From: Regnicoccus frigidus
GTDB lineage: Bacteria > Cyanobacteriota > Cyanobacteriia > PCC-6307 > Cyanobiaceae
Assembly (NCBI GenBank): GCA_025194985.1
Contig: JAOANE010000054.1
Location: forward strand, 62,001-126,000
DNA: 64,000 nt
Direction: 5' to 3'
Shown piece by piece: positions 1 through 8,526 of this stretch. The first letter of the stretch is position 1, and every line of letters begins with the position of its first letter. The translations under genes and the position numbers were made by a program. Below the pieces are notes generated by a model, which did not search any database, was not told the DNA's origin, and saw only the letters and a list, made by a program, of their open reading frames with translations.

Positions 1-43
1 GGATGCTTAAAAATTTCTTGGCCATTTGTTTTTGGCCGGAAGC

Positions 44-175
44 ATGATGGCGGCTCACACTGTTGATTTGGCTCCCCTTCTGGAGATGGCGAAAGATCCT
101 CAGTTTTTGCATATGAATCCGGTCGAACCGATGGCACTTTTGCCCATGCCATGGGACGGGTTGTTGGTGTCGTGA
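44..175 (+). CDS. possible 43-aa ORF, unknown
   Basis: A short frame opens with two ATG codons and ends in TGA; an in-frame stop lies about 33 bases upstream, so it is not the end of a longer gene. The product is methionine-rich (seven Met in 43 residues) with no recognisable motif, signal peptide or membrane segment. No convincing ribosome binding site precedes it. The remaining bases up to the helicase gene show nothing else. It may be chance. Confidence 0.15.
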   Translation: MMAAHTVDLAPLLEMAKDPQFLHMNPVEPMALLPMPWDGLLVS

Positions 176-309
176 TTCAAAACGAGGGCTACCGAGTTAG
201 ATCGCTGCCGGGTCACCCATCAGCCGCGGGGCAGTTCGCTCATCGATGGGCTCGTGTGGAAGAACAGAGCTTCGAGTTGCGAGGTAATCCATAGGGTTGG
301 GTCCCAGCC

Positions 310-1698
310 TCAGCCCCTGCCCCGCGGCCGGCTGTCCCTTGAGGAGGGCTGGCTGCGCGAGGGAATGGTGCGGGAGGAGGCGCTGCGACGCGGCATCGAC
401 CCGCCGGGGCCTCCGGCTGATCTGCCGCCGCTACGACCGCCTCCCCCACGGCTGCCGCCCTTGCCGCGACCACCGCTGAGATCGAGGGGTGGCGCTGAGT
501 GGATGGTGGGCTCGAAGCCCGGCACTTCCTGGCGGCGCAAGGGATTGCCGATCACCTTTTCGATCGCGCGCAGTAGTTCATGCTCTTCGGCGGCCACCAG
601 CGAGAGGGCGTGGCCGCTCTGGCCGGCGCGGCCGGTCCGGCCGATCCGGTGCACATAATCTTCGGCGACGTTGGGCAGGTCCAGATTCACCACGTGGGGG
701 AGCTGCTCGATGTCGAGGCCGCGGGCGGCCAGGTCGGTGGCCACCAGCACGCGCATCTCGCCTGTTTTGAAGCCGGCCAGGGCGCGGGTGCGGGCCCCCT
801 GGCTCTTGTTGCCGTGGATGGCCATGGCGCTGATGCCTTCCTGACTGAGACGGTCGGCGAGCCGGTTGGCTCCGTGTTTGGTGCGCGAGAACACCAGCAC
901 CTGCTGCCAGTTGTTGCTGCGGATCAGGTGGCTGATCAGATCGCCTTTGCGGGCCATGTCGCAGGGGTGCATCACCTGCTCCACCAGCGGCGCCGCCCGG
1001 TTTTCAGGGGTGGCCTGCAGTTGCACGGGCTGGTGCAGCAGCCCGTGGGCCAACTTGCGGATCGAGGGGTTGAAGGTGGCAGAGAACAGCAGGTTCTGGC
1101 GTTTGGCCGGCAGCAGCGCCAGGATTTTCTGGATGTCGCGGATGAAGCCCATGTCGAGCATGCGATCGGCTTCATCGAGCACCAGGATTTCCAGACGATC
1201 GAAGCGGATCGCGTTCTGCTGGTACAGATCCATCAGCCGGCCGGGGGTGGCCACCAGCACGTCGGCGCCGCGGCGCAGCCGCTGCATCTGCGGGTTGATC
1301 TTGACACCGCCGAACACCACATCACTGCGCAGATCGAGGTATTGGCCGTACTCCCGCACGCTTTCGGCCACCTGGGCCGCCAGTTCGCGGGTGGGGGTCA
1401 GCACCAGGGAGCGCACCTGGTTGTTGCGGGCATGGGGCCCATGCCGGAGACGCTCCAGCATCGGCAGGGTGAACCCGGCCGTTTTGCCGGTGCCTGTCTG
1501 GGCGGCGGCCATCACATCATGACCGCCGAGCACGGCGGGAATCGACTGAACCTGAATCGGCGACGGGGTGGTGTAACCCTTGGCGGCGATCGCCTTGAGC
1601 AGCGGTTCAGAGAGGCCGAAGGCTGAAAAATCGACGACGGAGGGGGTGGGCGTACCGGTCTGCTCCTGTCCCGGAGCTGGGTGGGTCAGAACAGAAAT
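310..1698 (-). CDS. DEAD-box ATP-dependent RNA helicase with non-canonical start
   Basis: RNA helicase of the RhlE/DeaD group, which unwinds structured RNA in translation, ribosome assembly or cold response. Visible motifs: Q motif (phenylalanine, GLSEPLL, then PSPIQ), Walker A AQTGTGKT, PTRELAAQ, DEADRMLD, SAT, RGLDIEQ and HRIGRTGRAG, followed by a Gly/Arg/Ser-rich tail of about 55 residues. The only GTG (1531-1533) lies after the Q motif and would remove it. Between it and the in-frame TAG at 1726-1728 there is no ATG, GTG or TTG. A GAGGA lies 8 bases before an ATT codon (1696-1698), taken here as the start (about 462 aa); a CTG at 1687-1689 is the alternative. The family call is firm; the start is inferred. 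Confidence 0.9.
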   Translation of the reverse strand: MSVLTHPAPGQEQTGTPTPSVVDFSAFGLSEPLLKAIAAKGYTTPSPIQVQSIPAVLGGHDVMAAAQTGTGKTAGFTLPMLERLRHGPHARNNQVRSLVLTPTRELAAQVAESVREYGQYLDLRSDVVFGGVKINPQMQRLRRGADVLVATPGRLMDLYQQNAIRFDRLEILVLDEADRMLDMGFIRDIQKILALLPAKRQNLLFSATFNPSIRKLAHGLLHQPVQLQATPENRAAPLVEQVMHPCDMARKGDLISHLIRSNNWQQVLVFSRTKHGANRLADRLSQEGISAMAIHGNKSQGARTRALAGFKTGEMRVLVATDLAARGLDIEQLPHVVNLDLPNVAEDYVHRIGRTGRAGQSGHALSLVAAEEHELLRAIEKVIGNPLRRQEVPGFEPTIHSAPPLDLSGGRGKGGSRGGGGRSGGRSAGGPGGSMPRRSASSRTIPSRSQPSSRDSRPRGRG

Positions 1699-1787
1699 CG
1701 GAAAAGTCCTCGCAAGAACTCCATTCTACGTGGGCAGAACTGAGATCATGTCCTGAGGGCCCCTCCCGTCGCTGTTTGGCTACCGCC

Positions 1788-2384
1788 ATGAATCCAACCC
1801 TCTACAACCGGCTGCGTCAGGCGAGCCGGAGCGGCGAGCGCAGCTGGCGCCCTCCTCTGCGCCCCTGGCAGAAGATCACGGGACTGGCCAGCTGCGTCCA
1901 GGCGCCGGCTCAGGGCCCCCAGCTGATCAGTGCAGGGATCAAGCCGCCCATCCAACCAGCGATGGCAGAGGTTGTCGTTGAGGCGGTTTCCGGTTTTGGC
2001 AGTGGAATTCCGCCGGTCAGTGTGCCTACAGAAAGCGTTCTTGCTGCAAACTCTGCCGCATCAGAACTGGAGGCAAGCCGGAGAAGCATCGACAGGAAGG
2101 AATCAGGAGCCATCACCGTGGCTAATCCCGTCGCTAATCCGGCCAAGCCATCTGTGCTTCTCGCCCCTGGCCCTGCGTCGCCACCGCCAAGCTCCATTCA
2201 CAAGGGGGTGGCGTTGCTGATCTGGATGGTGGTGGTGCTGCTCGATGGAGTGGTGGCCGCCGTGGCGCTGGCCCACAGTTGGCGGGAGGCCTGGCGAATG
2301 GCGAATGCCAACAGCCGAGCCAGAAGTGCAACGCCTCATCCTGGGCTGCCGAATCGGCTGCAGGCCGGTCTGACAACCTCCTGA
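1788..2384 (+). CDS. hypothetical protein with one membrane segment
   Basis: A 198-residue frame divergent from the helicase. The N-terminal part is basic (Arg-rich, with Trp residues), the middle is low-complexity Ala/Pro/Ser, and one hydrophobic stretch (LLIWMVVVLLDGVVAAVALA) lies near residues 144-163, followed by a basic tail. The ATG at 1788 is preferred over an in-frame TTG four codons upstream. I do not recognise a family. Overlapping frames on both strands are also open here, so coding status is only moderately supported. Confidence 0.4.
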   Translation: MNPTLYNRLRQASRSGERSWRPPLRPWQKITGLASCVQAPAQGPQLISAGIKPPIQPAMAEVVVEAVSGFGSGIPPVSVPTESVLAANSAASELEASRRSIDRKESGAITVANPVANPAKPSVLLAPGPASPPPSSIHKGVALLIWMVVVLLDGVVAAVALAHSWREAWRMANANSRARSATPHPGLPNRLQAGLTTS

Positions 2385-2391
2385 GGGCCAG

Positions 2392-3804
2392 CTAACTCCC
2401 CTTGCCGGAGGCCACCGGCACCTTGCCCACGCCGAGTTCGCGCAGGTTCTGGATCAGGCCCTGCAGCACCTGCTTGGCATCGCCGAACACCATTGAGGTC
2501 TGGGGCAGCTCAAACAGGTCGTTGCGGATGCCGGCATAGCCCGAACCAAGGCTGCGCTTGACCACGAACACCGAGCGGGCCTGGTCGACCTCCAGCACGG
2601 GCATGCCGTACAGGGGGCTGGTCGGATCGCTCTTGGCGCGGGGGTTGACCACGTCGTTGGCGCCCAGAACGATCACCACGTCGGTGCGCGGAAAATCCGG
2701 GTTGATCACATCCATCTCGATCAGCTGGTCGTAGGGCACATCGGCCTCGGCCAGCAGCACGTTCATGTGGCCCGGCATCCGGCCCGCCACCGGGTGGATG
2801 GCGTAGCTGACGGCGACGCCGTGTTGTTCCAGCAGCCGGGCCAGCTCCTTGAGGCTGTGCTGGGCCTGGGCCACCGCCAGGCCATAGCCCGGCACGAACA
2901 CGACCCGCTCGGCGGCCTCGAGGGTGAGGGCACACTCCTCGGGGCTGCAGGAGGTGACATTGGTATAGGTCTCTTTGCCTTCGCTGCCAGCCTCTGTGGG
3001 GCCGGCCACTCCGAGGGCGCCACCGAAGAGCACGGAGGTGAGCGAGCGGTTCATCGCCGTGCACATCACCTGGGTGAGGATCAGGCCGGCGGCCCCCACC
3101 ATGGCGCCAGCCATGATCAGCAGTTCACTGCCCACCACGAAACCGGCGGCGGCGGCGGCCACGCCCGAATAGGAGTTGAGCAGGGAGATCACCACCGGCA
3201 TGTCGGCACCGCCGACGGGCAGGGTCAGGCCCACGCCCAGCAGCAACGACAGAACGGTGAGCGGCACCAGCGCCAGCGTGAATCCCTTGAGCACGAAGCC
3301 GCAGCAGATCAGGCAGGCCACCGCCATCAGGATATTGATGGCATGGCGCTGGGGACGAAGCGTCCAGCGCGGCGTGCCGATCCATTCCTTGAGCTTGCCC
3401 ACCGCCACCAGCGAACCGCTGCAGGTGATCGCCCCCACCAGCACCGACACCAGCACCGAGACCTGACCCAGCAGGTTGAGGCCGCCGGGCAGCTGCATGG
3501 CGCCGAGGGCGACCAGCAAGGAGGAGACGCCGCCGCAGCCGTTGAACAGGGCGACGGTTTCTGGCATGGAGGTCATGGCGACCCGGAAGGCCAGCAGGGC
3601 ACCGAGGCCGCCGCCGACCGCCAGGCCGCCCAGCATCCAGGGCCAGCCCGCCAGCCCCTGCTGGGCCAGCAAGCCGACCACCGCCAGGGCCAGGGCCAGG
3701 GCCGCCAGACCGTTGGCCGTGCGGGCGGTGCGGATCTTGGCCAGGCCCTTGAGGCCGAGGGCCAGTAGCAGCACGGCGCCCAGTTCGATCGTCAGTTCGC
3801 CCAT
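2392..3804 (-). CDS. pntB: proton-translocating NAD(P) transhydrogenase subunit beta
   Basis: Subunit beta of the membrane transhydrogenase, which couples proton movement to hydride transfer between NAD(H) and NADP(H). The 470-residue product has about eight to nine hydrophobic helices over residues 1-270, then the soluble NADP(H)-binding domain III, with the conserved GYGLAVAQAQ segment and the GANDVVNP...SPLYGMPVLEV region. It is last in the pntA1-pntA2-pntB operon; its ATG overlaps the pntA2 stop by one base (TGATG), implying translational coupling. Length is normal for the family. Confidence 0.97.
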   Translation of the reverse strand: MGELTIELGAVLLLALGLKGLAKIRTARTANGLAALALALAVVGLLAQQGLAGWPWMLGGLAVGGGLGALLAFRVAMTSMPETVALFNGCGGVSSLLVALGAMQLPGGLNLLGQVSVLVSVLVGAITCSGSLVAVGKLKEWIGTPRWTLRPQRHAINILMAVACLICCGFVLKGFTLALVPLTVLSLLLGVGLTLPVGGADMPVVISLLNSYSGVAAAAAGFVVGSELLIMAGAMVGAAGLILTQVMCTAMNRSLTSVLFGGALGVAGPTEAGSEGKETYTNVTSCSPEECALTLEAAERVVFVPGYGLAVAQAQHSLKELARLLEQHGVAVSYAIHPVAGRMPGHMNVLLAEADVPYDQLIEMDVINPDFPRTDVVIVLGANDVVNPRAKSDPTSPLYGMPVLEVDQARSVFVVKRSLGSGYAGIRNDLFELPQTSMVFGDAKQVLQGLIQNLRELGVGKVPVASGKGS

Positions 3805-4100
3805 CAGCTGCTCTCTTTGCGTCGGAACATGGCCAGCATCCGGTCGGTGACAAGGAAGCCGCCGACCACGTTGAACAGGGCGAAGCCGAGCGCCACGGCA
3901 CCCACCGCCCGCAGGGCGGGGCTGGCGGCCTGGCTGATCAGCGTCAGGGCGGCCAGCAGGGTGATGCCGCTGATCGCGTTCGCCCCCGACATCAACGGCG
4001 TGTGCAGCGTGGGCGGCACCTTGCCGATCAGCTCCAGGCCGAGCAGGCTGCCGAGCACGAGCACCCAGAGGGCTTGGGAAAGGCCGATCTCACCACTCAT
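3804..4100 (-). CDS. pntA2: transhydrogenase subunit alpha part 2 (membrane part)
   Basis: A 98-residue integral membrane subunit corresponding to the C-terminal membrane domain of E. coli PntA, which cyanobacteria encode separately. Three hydrophobic helices are visible, with the conserved region ending in LHTPLMSGANAISGI that is diagnostic for this subunit. The start ATG overlaps the pntA1 stop as ATGA, and the stop overlaps the pntB start. Together the three subunits balance NADPH and NADH pools. Confidence 0.96.
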   Translation of the reverse strand: MSGEIGLSQALWVLVLGSLLGLELIGKVPPTLHTPLMSGANAISGITLLAALTLISQAASPALRAVGAVALGFALFNVVGGFLVTDRMLAMFRRKESS

Positions 4101-5260
4101 GCCACCACCTCCTCAAGCGAAGGCCAGAGGTCGGTGCGGCGGCATAGCCCGCCGTGGGTGATCAGGCAGGAGTCGAGCAAGGGATCCTCGGGGTTGAGTG
4201 TCAGGCCGTCATCGGCGAGCAGGGTTTCCAGCAGCGCCACCAGATTGCGGGAATAGAGGGCACTGGCGTGGTGAGGAACGGTGGAGGGCAGGTTGGAGGC
4301 GCCGATGATCCGCACCCCGCCGATCTCCACGGTGCAATCGGGCTGGCTGCCAGCGCAGTTGCCACCGCTTGACACCGCCAGATCCACCACCACAGCACCG
4401 GGCCGCAGGGCGGCCAGCATCTCCGTGGTGATCAGCAGCGGAGCGGGGCGTCCTGGCACCTGGGCGGTGGTGATCACCGCATCGGCCTCGGCCAGATGCA
4501 GGGTCAGCTGCTGGCGCTGCGCCTCCAGGAAGGAGGCACCCGCCTCGCGGGCATAGCCACCGCTCTCACCGGGAGCCTCGCGTTCGGGGGGATCGATGAA
4601 GCGGGCGCCGAGGGATTCCACCTGCTCCCTGGCGGCCGCCCGCACGTCAGACACCTTGACCACCGCGCCGAGGCGGCGGGCGGTGGCCACGGCCTGCAAG
4701 CCGGCCACCCCGGCGCCCAGCACCAGTACCTTGGCGGGCTGGACGGTGCCGGCCGCCGTCATCAGCATGGGGAAGAAGCGATCGAGTTCGGCGGCGGCCA
4801 GCAGCACGGCCTTATAGCCGGCGATGTTGGCCTGCGACGAGAGCACGTCCATCGACTGGGCGCGGCTGATGCGGGGCAGCAGCTCCAGGGCAATGGTCGA
4901 GACGCCACCGGCGCTCAAGCGCTCGATCAAGGCACGGTTGGCGTAGGGATCGAGCAGGCCGAGCAGCAGGGAGCCCGAGCGCAGCCGCTCGAGGCCGCCG
5001 CTGCCGCCATCGGATTCCGGCAGGGGGGGCTGCACGCAGAGGGCCACATCGGCCTGGCTCCAGCTTTCGGGGCAGCCCACCGGCACAACCGCAGCACCGC
5101 TCTGGCGGTAGGCGTCGTCGCTGAATCCAGCCGCCAGCCCGGCCCGCTCCTCCAGCGCCACCTCACAACCCTTGGCGAGCAGGCGGCGCACCGTCTCCGG
5201 CGAGGCGGCCACCCGCTGCTCCTGACTCCGTCGTTCCGCCGGGACCAGCACCCTGACCAC
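4097..5260 (-). CDS. pntA1: transhydrogenase subunit alpha part 1 (NAD-binding)
   Basis: Soluble NAD(H)-binding domain I of the transhydrogenase, related to alanine dehydrogenase. Visible are the N-terminal VLVPAERRSQEQRVAASP region (E-x-R-V-A type) and the dinucleotide-binding segment VLVLGAGVAGLQAVATARRLGA near residue 170. The GTG at 5260 follows AAGGGA closely; a TTG at 5272 is the other possible start. It is first in the pnt operon and is separated from the divergent ferredoxin gene by about 180 bases that must carry both promoters. Confidence 0.95.
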   Translation of the reverse strand: MVRVLVPAERRSQEQRVAASPETVRRLLAKGCEVALEERAGLAAGFSDDAYRQSGAAVVPVGCPESWSQADVALCVQPPLPESDGGSGGLERLRSGSLLLGLLDPYANRALIERLSAGGVSTIALELLPRISRAQSMDVLSSQANIAGYKAVLLAAAELDRFFPMLMTAAGTVQPAKVLVLGAGVAGLQAVATARRLGAVVKVSDVRAAAREQVESLGARFIDPPEREAPGESGGYAREAGASFLEAQRQQLTLHLAEADAVITTAQVPGRPAPLLITTEMLAALRPGAVVVDLAVSSGGNCAGSQPDCTVEIGGVRIIGASNLPSTVPHHASALYSRNLVALLETLLADDGLTLNPEDPLLDSCLITHGGLCRRTDLWPSLEEVVA

Positions 5261-5441
5261 GTATCCCTTCAACGAGCTGGCCTCTATTGACGGGCCCAGG
5301 GGTGTGGCAATGCAAGCGACTGGGGCGGCTTGTGTTCATGCCACCACATGGGAGCCGGCCCCGCCCTGTGTGACGAGCACTACCCCGCCAGCGCCAGGGC
5401 CTTCCTATCCAGGACAGACTTCCTTCCGCAGCATCCCGGCC

Positions 5442-5723
5442 ATGACCTCCTTCACGATCACCCTGGACAACGGCAAAAGCTTCAGCTGTCCCGACGACCA
5501 GTACGTGCTCGATGCCGCCGAAGAGCAGGGCATCGACCTGCCCTATTCCTGCCGGGCCGGAGCCTGCAGCACCTGTGCCGGCAAGATTCTCTCGGGCAGC
5601 GTGGATCAATCCGATCAGAGCTTCCTCGATGACGATCAGATTGCCCAGGGCTACGCGTTGCTCTGTGTCAGCTATCCGATGAGTGATTGCAGGATCAAGC
5701 CGGGCGTTTCAGAGGATCTCTGA
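5442..5723 (+). CDS. plant-type [2Fe-2S] ferredoxin
   Basis: Soluble electron carrier of 93 residues. The cluster ligands are in the standard arrangement: C-RAGA-C-ST-C (CX4CX2C, residues about 37-45) and a fourth Cys in LLCVSYP near residue 75. The ATG at 5442 gives a protein of usual ferredoxin length starting MTSFTITLDNG; longer in-frame starts upstream add a non-conserved stretch. It is transcribed away from pntA1. Partner assignment (photosystem I, FNR or other acceptors) cannot be settled from sequence alone; it is more acidic and atypical than PetF1 near the C terminus. Confidence 0.93.
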   Translation: MTSFTITLDNGKSFSCPDDQYVLDAAEEQGIDLPYSCRAGACSTCAGKILSGSVDQSDQSFLDDDQIAQGYALLCVSYPMSDCRIKPGVSEDL

Positions 5724-5747
5724 GCTCCTTGGCGCCAGCTTTTTTGC

Positions 5748-7427
5748 TCAGATCGCCTCAACGGGGCGATAACTGGGTTCCCAGGTGGCCTGATCCAGCC
5801 GTTCGATCGCTTGCTCGGGTGTTGTCGCCAGGCGGGCCAGGCCCGCTTGCACCGCCGCGATGGCTACGGCTTCAGCCACGGCTCTGGCCACCGCCGCCAC
5901 CTCGCTGAGGTCGGGCATCAGCGGGGCCTCGGGATCCGTGCTGGCTGGGATGCGCTGAGCCAGGGCTTCAAGGCCGGCCACCACCATCGCCTCACTCACC
6001 TCGCGGGCGCCCACCGCCACGCAGGCGAAACCCAGTCCGGGGAACAGGAAGCAGTTGTTGCACTGACCGATCCGGCGCGACGTTCCCCCCACCTGCACCG
6101 GATCGAAGGGGCTGCCGGTGGCCACCAGGGCGCGCCCGCCGGTCCAGGCCAGCAGATCGCCGGGCCTGGCCTCAGCCAGATGGGTGGGGTTCGAAAGAGG
6201 CAGGATGATCGGCCGCTCCACCTGGGCGGCCATCGCCTCAACCACGACCTGATCGAAGGCTCCGGCCACCGTGGAGGTGCCGATCAGCACGGTGGGGTGC
6301 ACCTGACGCACCACCTCCAGCAGTCCGATCCGGCCCTGAGGGTCCCGCCCGAAGCTGTCCTGCTCGGCCGCCGATCGCGCCAGCGGCGCGGCCATCGCTT
6401 GGATCGAGCTGAGCCCTTCCGCCAGCAGGCCGTCGCGATCGATCATCCAGAGACGCTGGCGGGCTTGTGCCTCTGAGAGGCCAGCGCGCTGGAGCAGGCC
6501 CACCAGCCCCTCGGCGATCCCACAGCCGGCAGTGCCGGCCCCGAACACCACGATCCGATGATCCTCAACGGCCATCCCGGCTCCGCGGGAGGCCGCCAGC
6601 ACCACGGCCGTGGCCACGCCGCTGGTGCCCTGGATGTCGTCGTTGAAGCTGGGCAGCTGTGCGCGGTAGAGGTCGAGATTGCGGCGGGCGTTGCCGACGC
6701 CGAAATCCTCCCAATGCAACAGGGCGCCGGGAAAGGCGGCTTGAACGGCGGCCACGAAGGCGGCGATCACGGCGTCGTAGGCGCCGCCGCTCAGGCGCGG
6801 CTGGCGGCAGCCGGGGTAGAGGGGATCGTCGCGCAACTGCGGGTTGTCGGTGCCCACATCAAGCACCACCGGAAGCATGCGGCTGGGGTCAAGTCCGGCG
6901 CAGAGGGTATAGACAGCCAACTTGCCCTGGCAGATCTCAACGCCACCAATGCCTTGGTCGCCCAGGCCAAGAATGCCCTGGGCATCGGTGACCAGAATCA
7001 GATCGACCGGGCCCCGGGCCGACTGGCGCAGGATGGTGTCGAAGTGATCCTGGGCCTGGTGGTGGAGGTAAACGCCACCGGAGGGGCTGCGGAAATCCAG
7101 GCTGAAGCGCTGAATCGCCGCTCCCACCGTGGGGGTGTAGACGATCGGCAGCAGGGCGTCGATGTGGTCGGCGAGAAAGCGGTGGAAGAGGGTGGCATTG
7201 CTGGCCCTGAGCACCTGGGCGAAGCGATATTTCTCCAGATCGGCCGAGAGATCGTTGAAGGCATGCCAGACCCTGGCCACCTGCTGCTCCAGGGTTTCCA
7301 CCGCCAGCGGCAGCAATCCGTCGAGCCCCAGCGCCTGGCGCTCCTCGCGGCTGAAGGCCGTGCCTTTGTTGAGGTGGGGATCGGCCAGCAGCTGATGACC
7401 TCGCAGCTGGGTCTGCAGGGTGTCCAT
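5748..7427 (-). CDS. NAD-type malic enzyme (malate dehydrogenase, decarboxylating)
   Basis: Converts malate to pyruvate and CO2 with reduction of NAD(P). The 559-residue product has the family signatures: PIVYTPTVG, the LILVTDAQGILGLGDQGIGG region, the FNDDIQGTSGV segment and the nucleotide-binding fold VVFGAGTAGCGIAEGL near residue 310. C-terminal FPGLGFACVAVGA is also typical. The ATG at 7427 fits the family; longer in-frame extension would overlap the neighbouring MliC-like gene. It is convergent with the ferredoxin gene, 24 bases from its stop. Confidence 0.95.
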   Translation of the reverse strand: MDTLQTQLRGHQLLADPHLNKGTAFSREERQALGLDGLLPLAVETLEQQVARVWHAFNDLSADLEKYRFAQVLRASNATLFHRFLADHIDALLPIVYTPTVGAAIQRFSLDFRSPSGGVYLHHQAQDHFDTILRQSARGPVDLILVTDAQGILGLGDQGIGGVEICQGKLAVYTLCAGLDPSRMLPVVLDVGTDNPQLRDDPLYPGCRQPRLSGGAYDAVIAAFVAAVQAAFPGALLHWEDFGVGNARRNLDLYRAQLPSFNDDIQGTSGVATAVVLAASRGAGMAVEDHRIVVFGAGTAGCGIAEGLVGLLQRAGLSEAQARQRLWMIDRDGLLAEGLSSIQAMAAPLARSAAEQDSFGRDPQGRIGLLEVVRQVHPTVLIGTSTVAGAFDQVVVEAMAAQVERPIILPLSNPTHLAEARPGDLLAWTGGRALVATGSPFDPVQVGGTSRRIGQCNNCFLFPGLGFACVAVGAREVSEAMVVAGLEALAQRIPASTDPEAPLMPDLSEVAAVARAVAEAVAIAAVQAGLARLATTPEQAIERLDQATWEPSYRPVEAI

Positions 7428-7497
7428 CAAAAAATGCTCTGCCGGGCTCTGTAGTGGCGAAGCGCCAGCGTAGGAGGCGAAGTTCTCTGGCCCGTTC

Positions 7498-7962
7498 TCA
7501 ACCTGCGTTGACGGCCTCGCAGGCAAATGAATACTGAGCGCCGCTATTGAGCAGGAAACGGGGATGGGCCGGGTCCTCCAGGCCCCAGAACCACTTGCCA
7601 TCGGTGTACTGGGGTGGGCCGGCGTCATTGCTGCGCGGCAACTGCAAACTCACCTCGCGCCAGCGCAGCACCGCGAACGCCCCGGGGATGGTGCCGGCTG
7701 AAACATTCCCCACCAGCGGATCATCGACGGGGCCGCTGTCGTAACGGGCGGCGAGCAAATCCCCATCGCAGCGGTAGTCGAGCTCCACCACCTGCCCCCA
7801 GGCCGGGCTGGCCAGGCCGGCGCACAGACCAAGGCAGAGCACGACGGCAACCAGGGCGCTCCAGCCGTTAGGCCAGCTCCAACGGTTCAGCCGGGGTTGC
7901 AGGTTCCGCTGGTGTTGCAGGTTTGGCCGGATCTGCTGAATCGAGCTACGGGGAGAAGCCAT
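7498..7962 (-). CDS. exported MliC-like protein (putative lysozyme inhibitor family)
   Basis: A 154-residue product. After an unusually long basic N terminus (about 33 residues) there is a hydrophobic signal segment (LVAVVLCLGLCAGLASPAWG). The mature part begins with YRCDGDLLAARYD, continues through VSLQLPRSNDAGPPQYTDGK and a WFWGLEDPAHPRFL segment, and ends near a second Cys (FACEAV). This order (C, Y, L-S/R, aromatic-Y, W-W-A-L) resembles the MliC/PliC C-type lysozyme inhibitor fold. The match is judged by eye; a plain secreted hypothetical is the alternative. Confidence 0.6.
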   Translation of the reverse strand: MASPRSSIQQIRPNLQHQRNLQPRLNRWSWPNGWSALVAVVLCLGLCAGLASPAWGQVVELDYRCDGDLLAARYDSGPVDDPLVGNVSAGTIPGAFAVLRWREVSLQLPRSNDAGPPQYTDGKWFWGLEDPAHPRFLLNSGAQYSFACEAVNAG

Positions 7963-8046
7963 CGTGAGCAGGCATCGTGGTCGGCAGTGAGGCGATTCTG
8001 GCCACGGATCCAGCGGGCTGCCAGCGGGCTGTATTGGCTTCCCGTC

Positions 8047-8493
8047 TCAGCGATTCAGGCGACGCATCTGCCAGGTCAGCAGGGTGCCCAGGGGGCTCCA
8101 GAGCAGGTAGGGCACCAGCAGCACGGCCGCCAGGCCTGAACTGGAGGCCACCAGGACCGTGAGCGCCACGCCCCAGACCCAGCCGGCGAAGCCGACGGCC
8201 GTGCCTGCGGTGAGCGAGCGGGTGCGGCAGATCAGCCAGGTGTAGCTCTGGACCAGCAGCAACAGCACCAGGTAGCCGGCCATCGCCCACCAGCCACTAC
8301 CGGCCCGCCAGCTGATCAGGGCGGAGGCATAGAAGCAGGCGTAGATCGCCAGCCAGATCAAGGGGATCAGGCGCTCGAATGTCAGCCAGGCCGGCCGGCG
8401 CAGCTGCAGAAACCACTGGAAATCCTCGCGGCTGGGGTTCAGCGCCAGGCTGACGCCAACCTGGACCAGAAGCAGGATCAGCCAGGCAGGCAT
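8047..8493 (-). CDS. tspO: TspO/MBR-family tryptophan-rich sensory protein
   Basis: Five-helix membrane protein of 148 residues related to bacterial TspO and the mitochondrial translocator protein, which bind tetrapyrroles and influence pigment and stress responses. Visible are W-x-L-R-R-P-A-W after helix 1, IPLIWLAIYACFYASA in helix 2, several Trp residues and a C-terminal LLVPYLLWSPLGTLLTW helix typical of the family. Membership is fairly clear from the helix pattern and Trp positions; the ligand is unknown. Confidence 0.78.
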   Translation of the reverse strand: MPAWLILLLVQVGVSLALNPSREDFQWFLQLRRPAWLTFERLIPLIWLAIYACFYASALISWRAGSGWWAMAGYLVLLLLVQSYTWLICRTRSLTAGTAVGFAGWVWGVALTVLVASSSGLAAVLLVPYLLWSPLGTLLTWQMRRLNR

Positions 8494-8526
8494 GGCGGCT
8501 CAGCGAGGAATAGGAATGGGCCTGAT

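Noticed and set aside
1607..1789. ATG-led 60-codon frame upstream of the helicase, considered as its N terminus via frameshift
   Set aside because: The sequence has no helicase-like features and a non-standard start in the helicase frame is simpler; kept only as an alternative.
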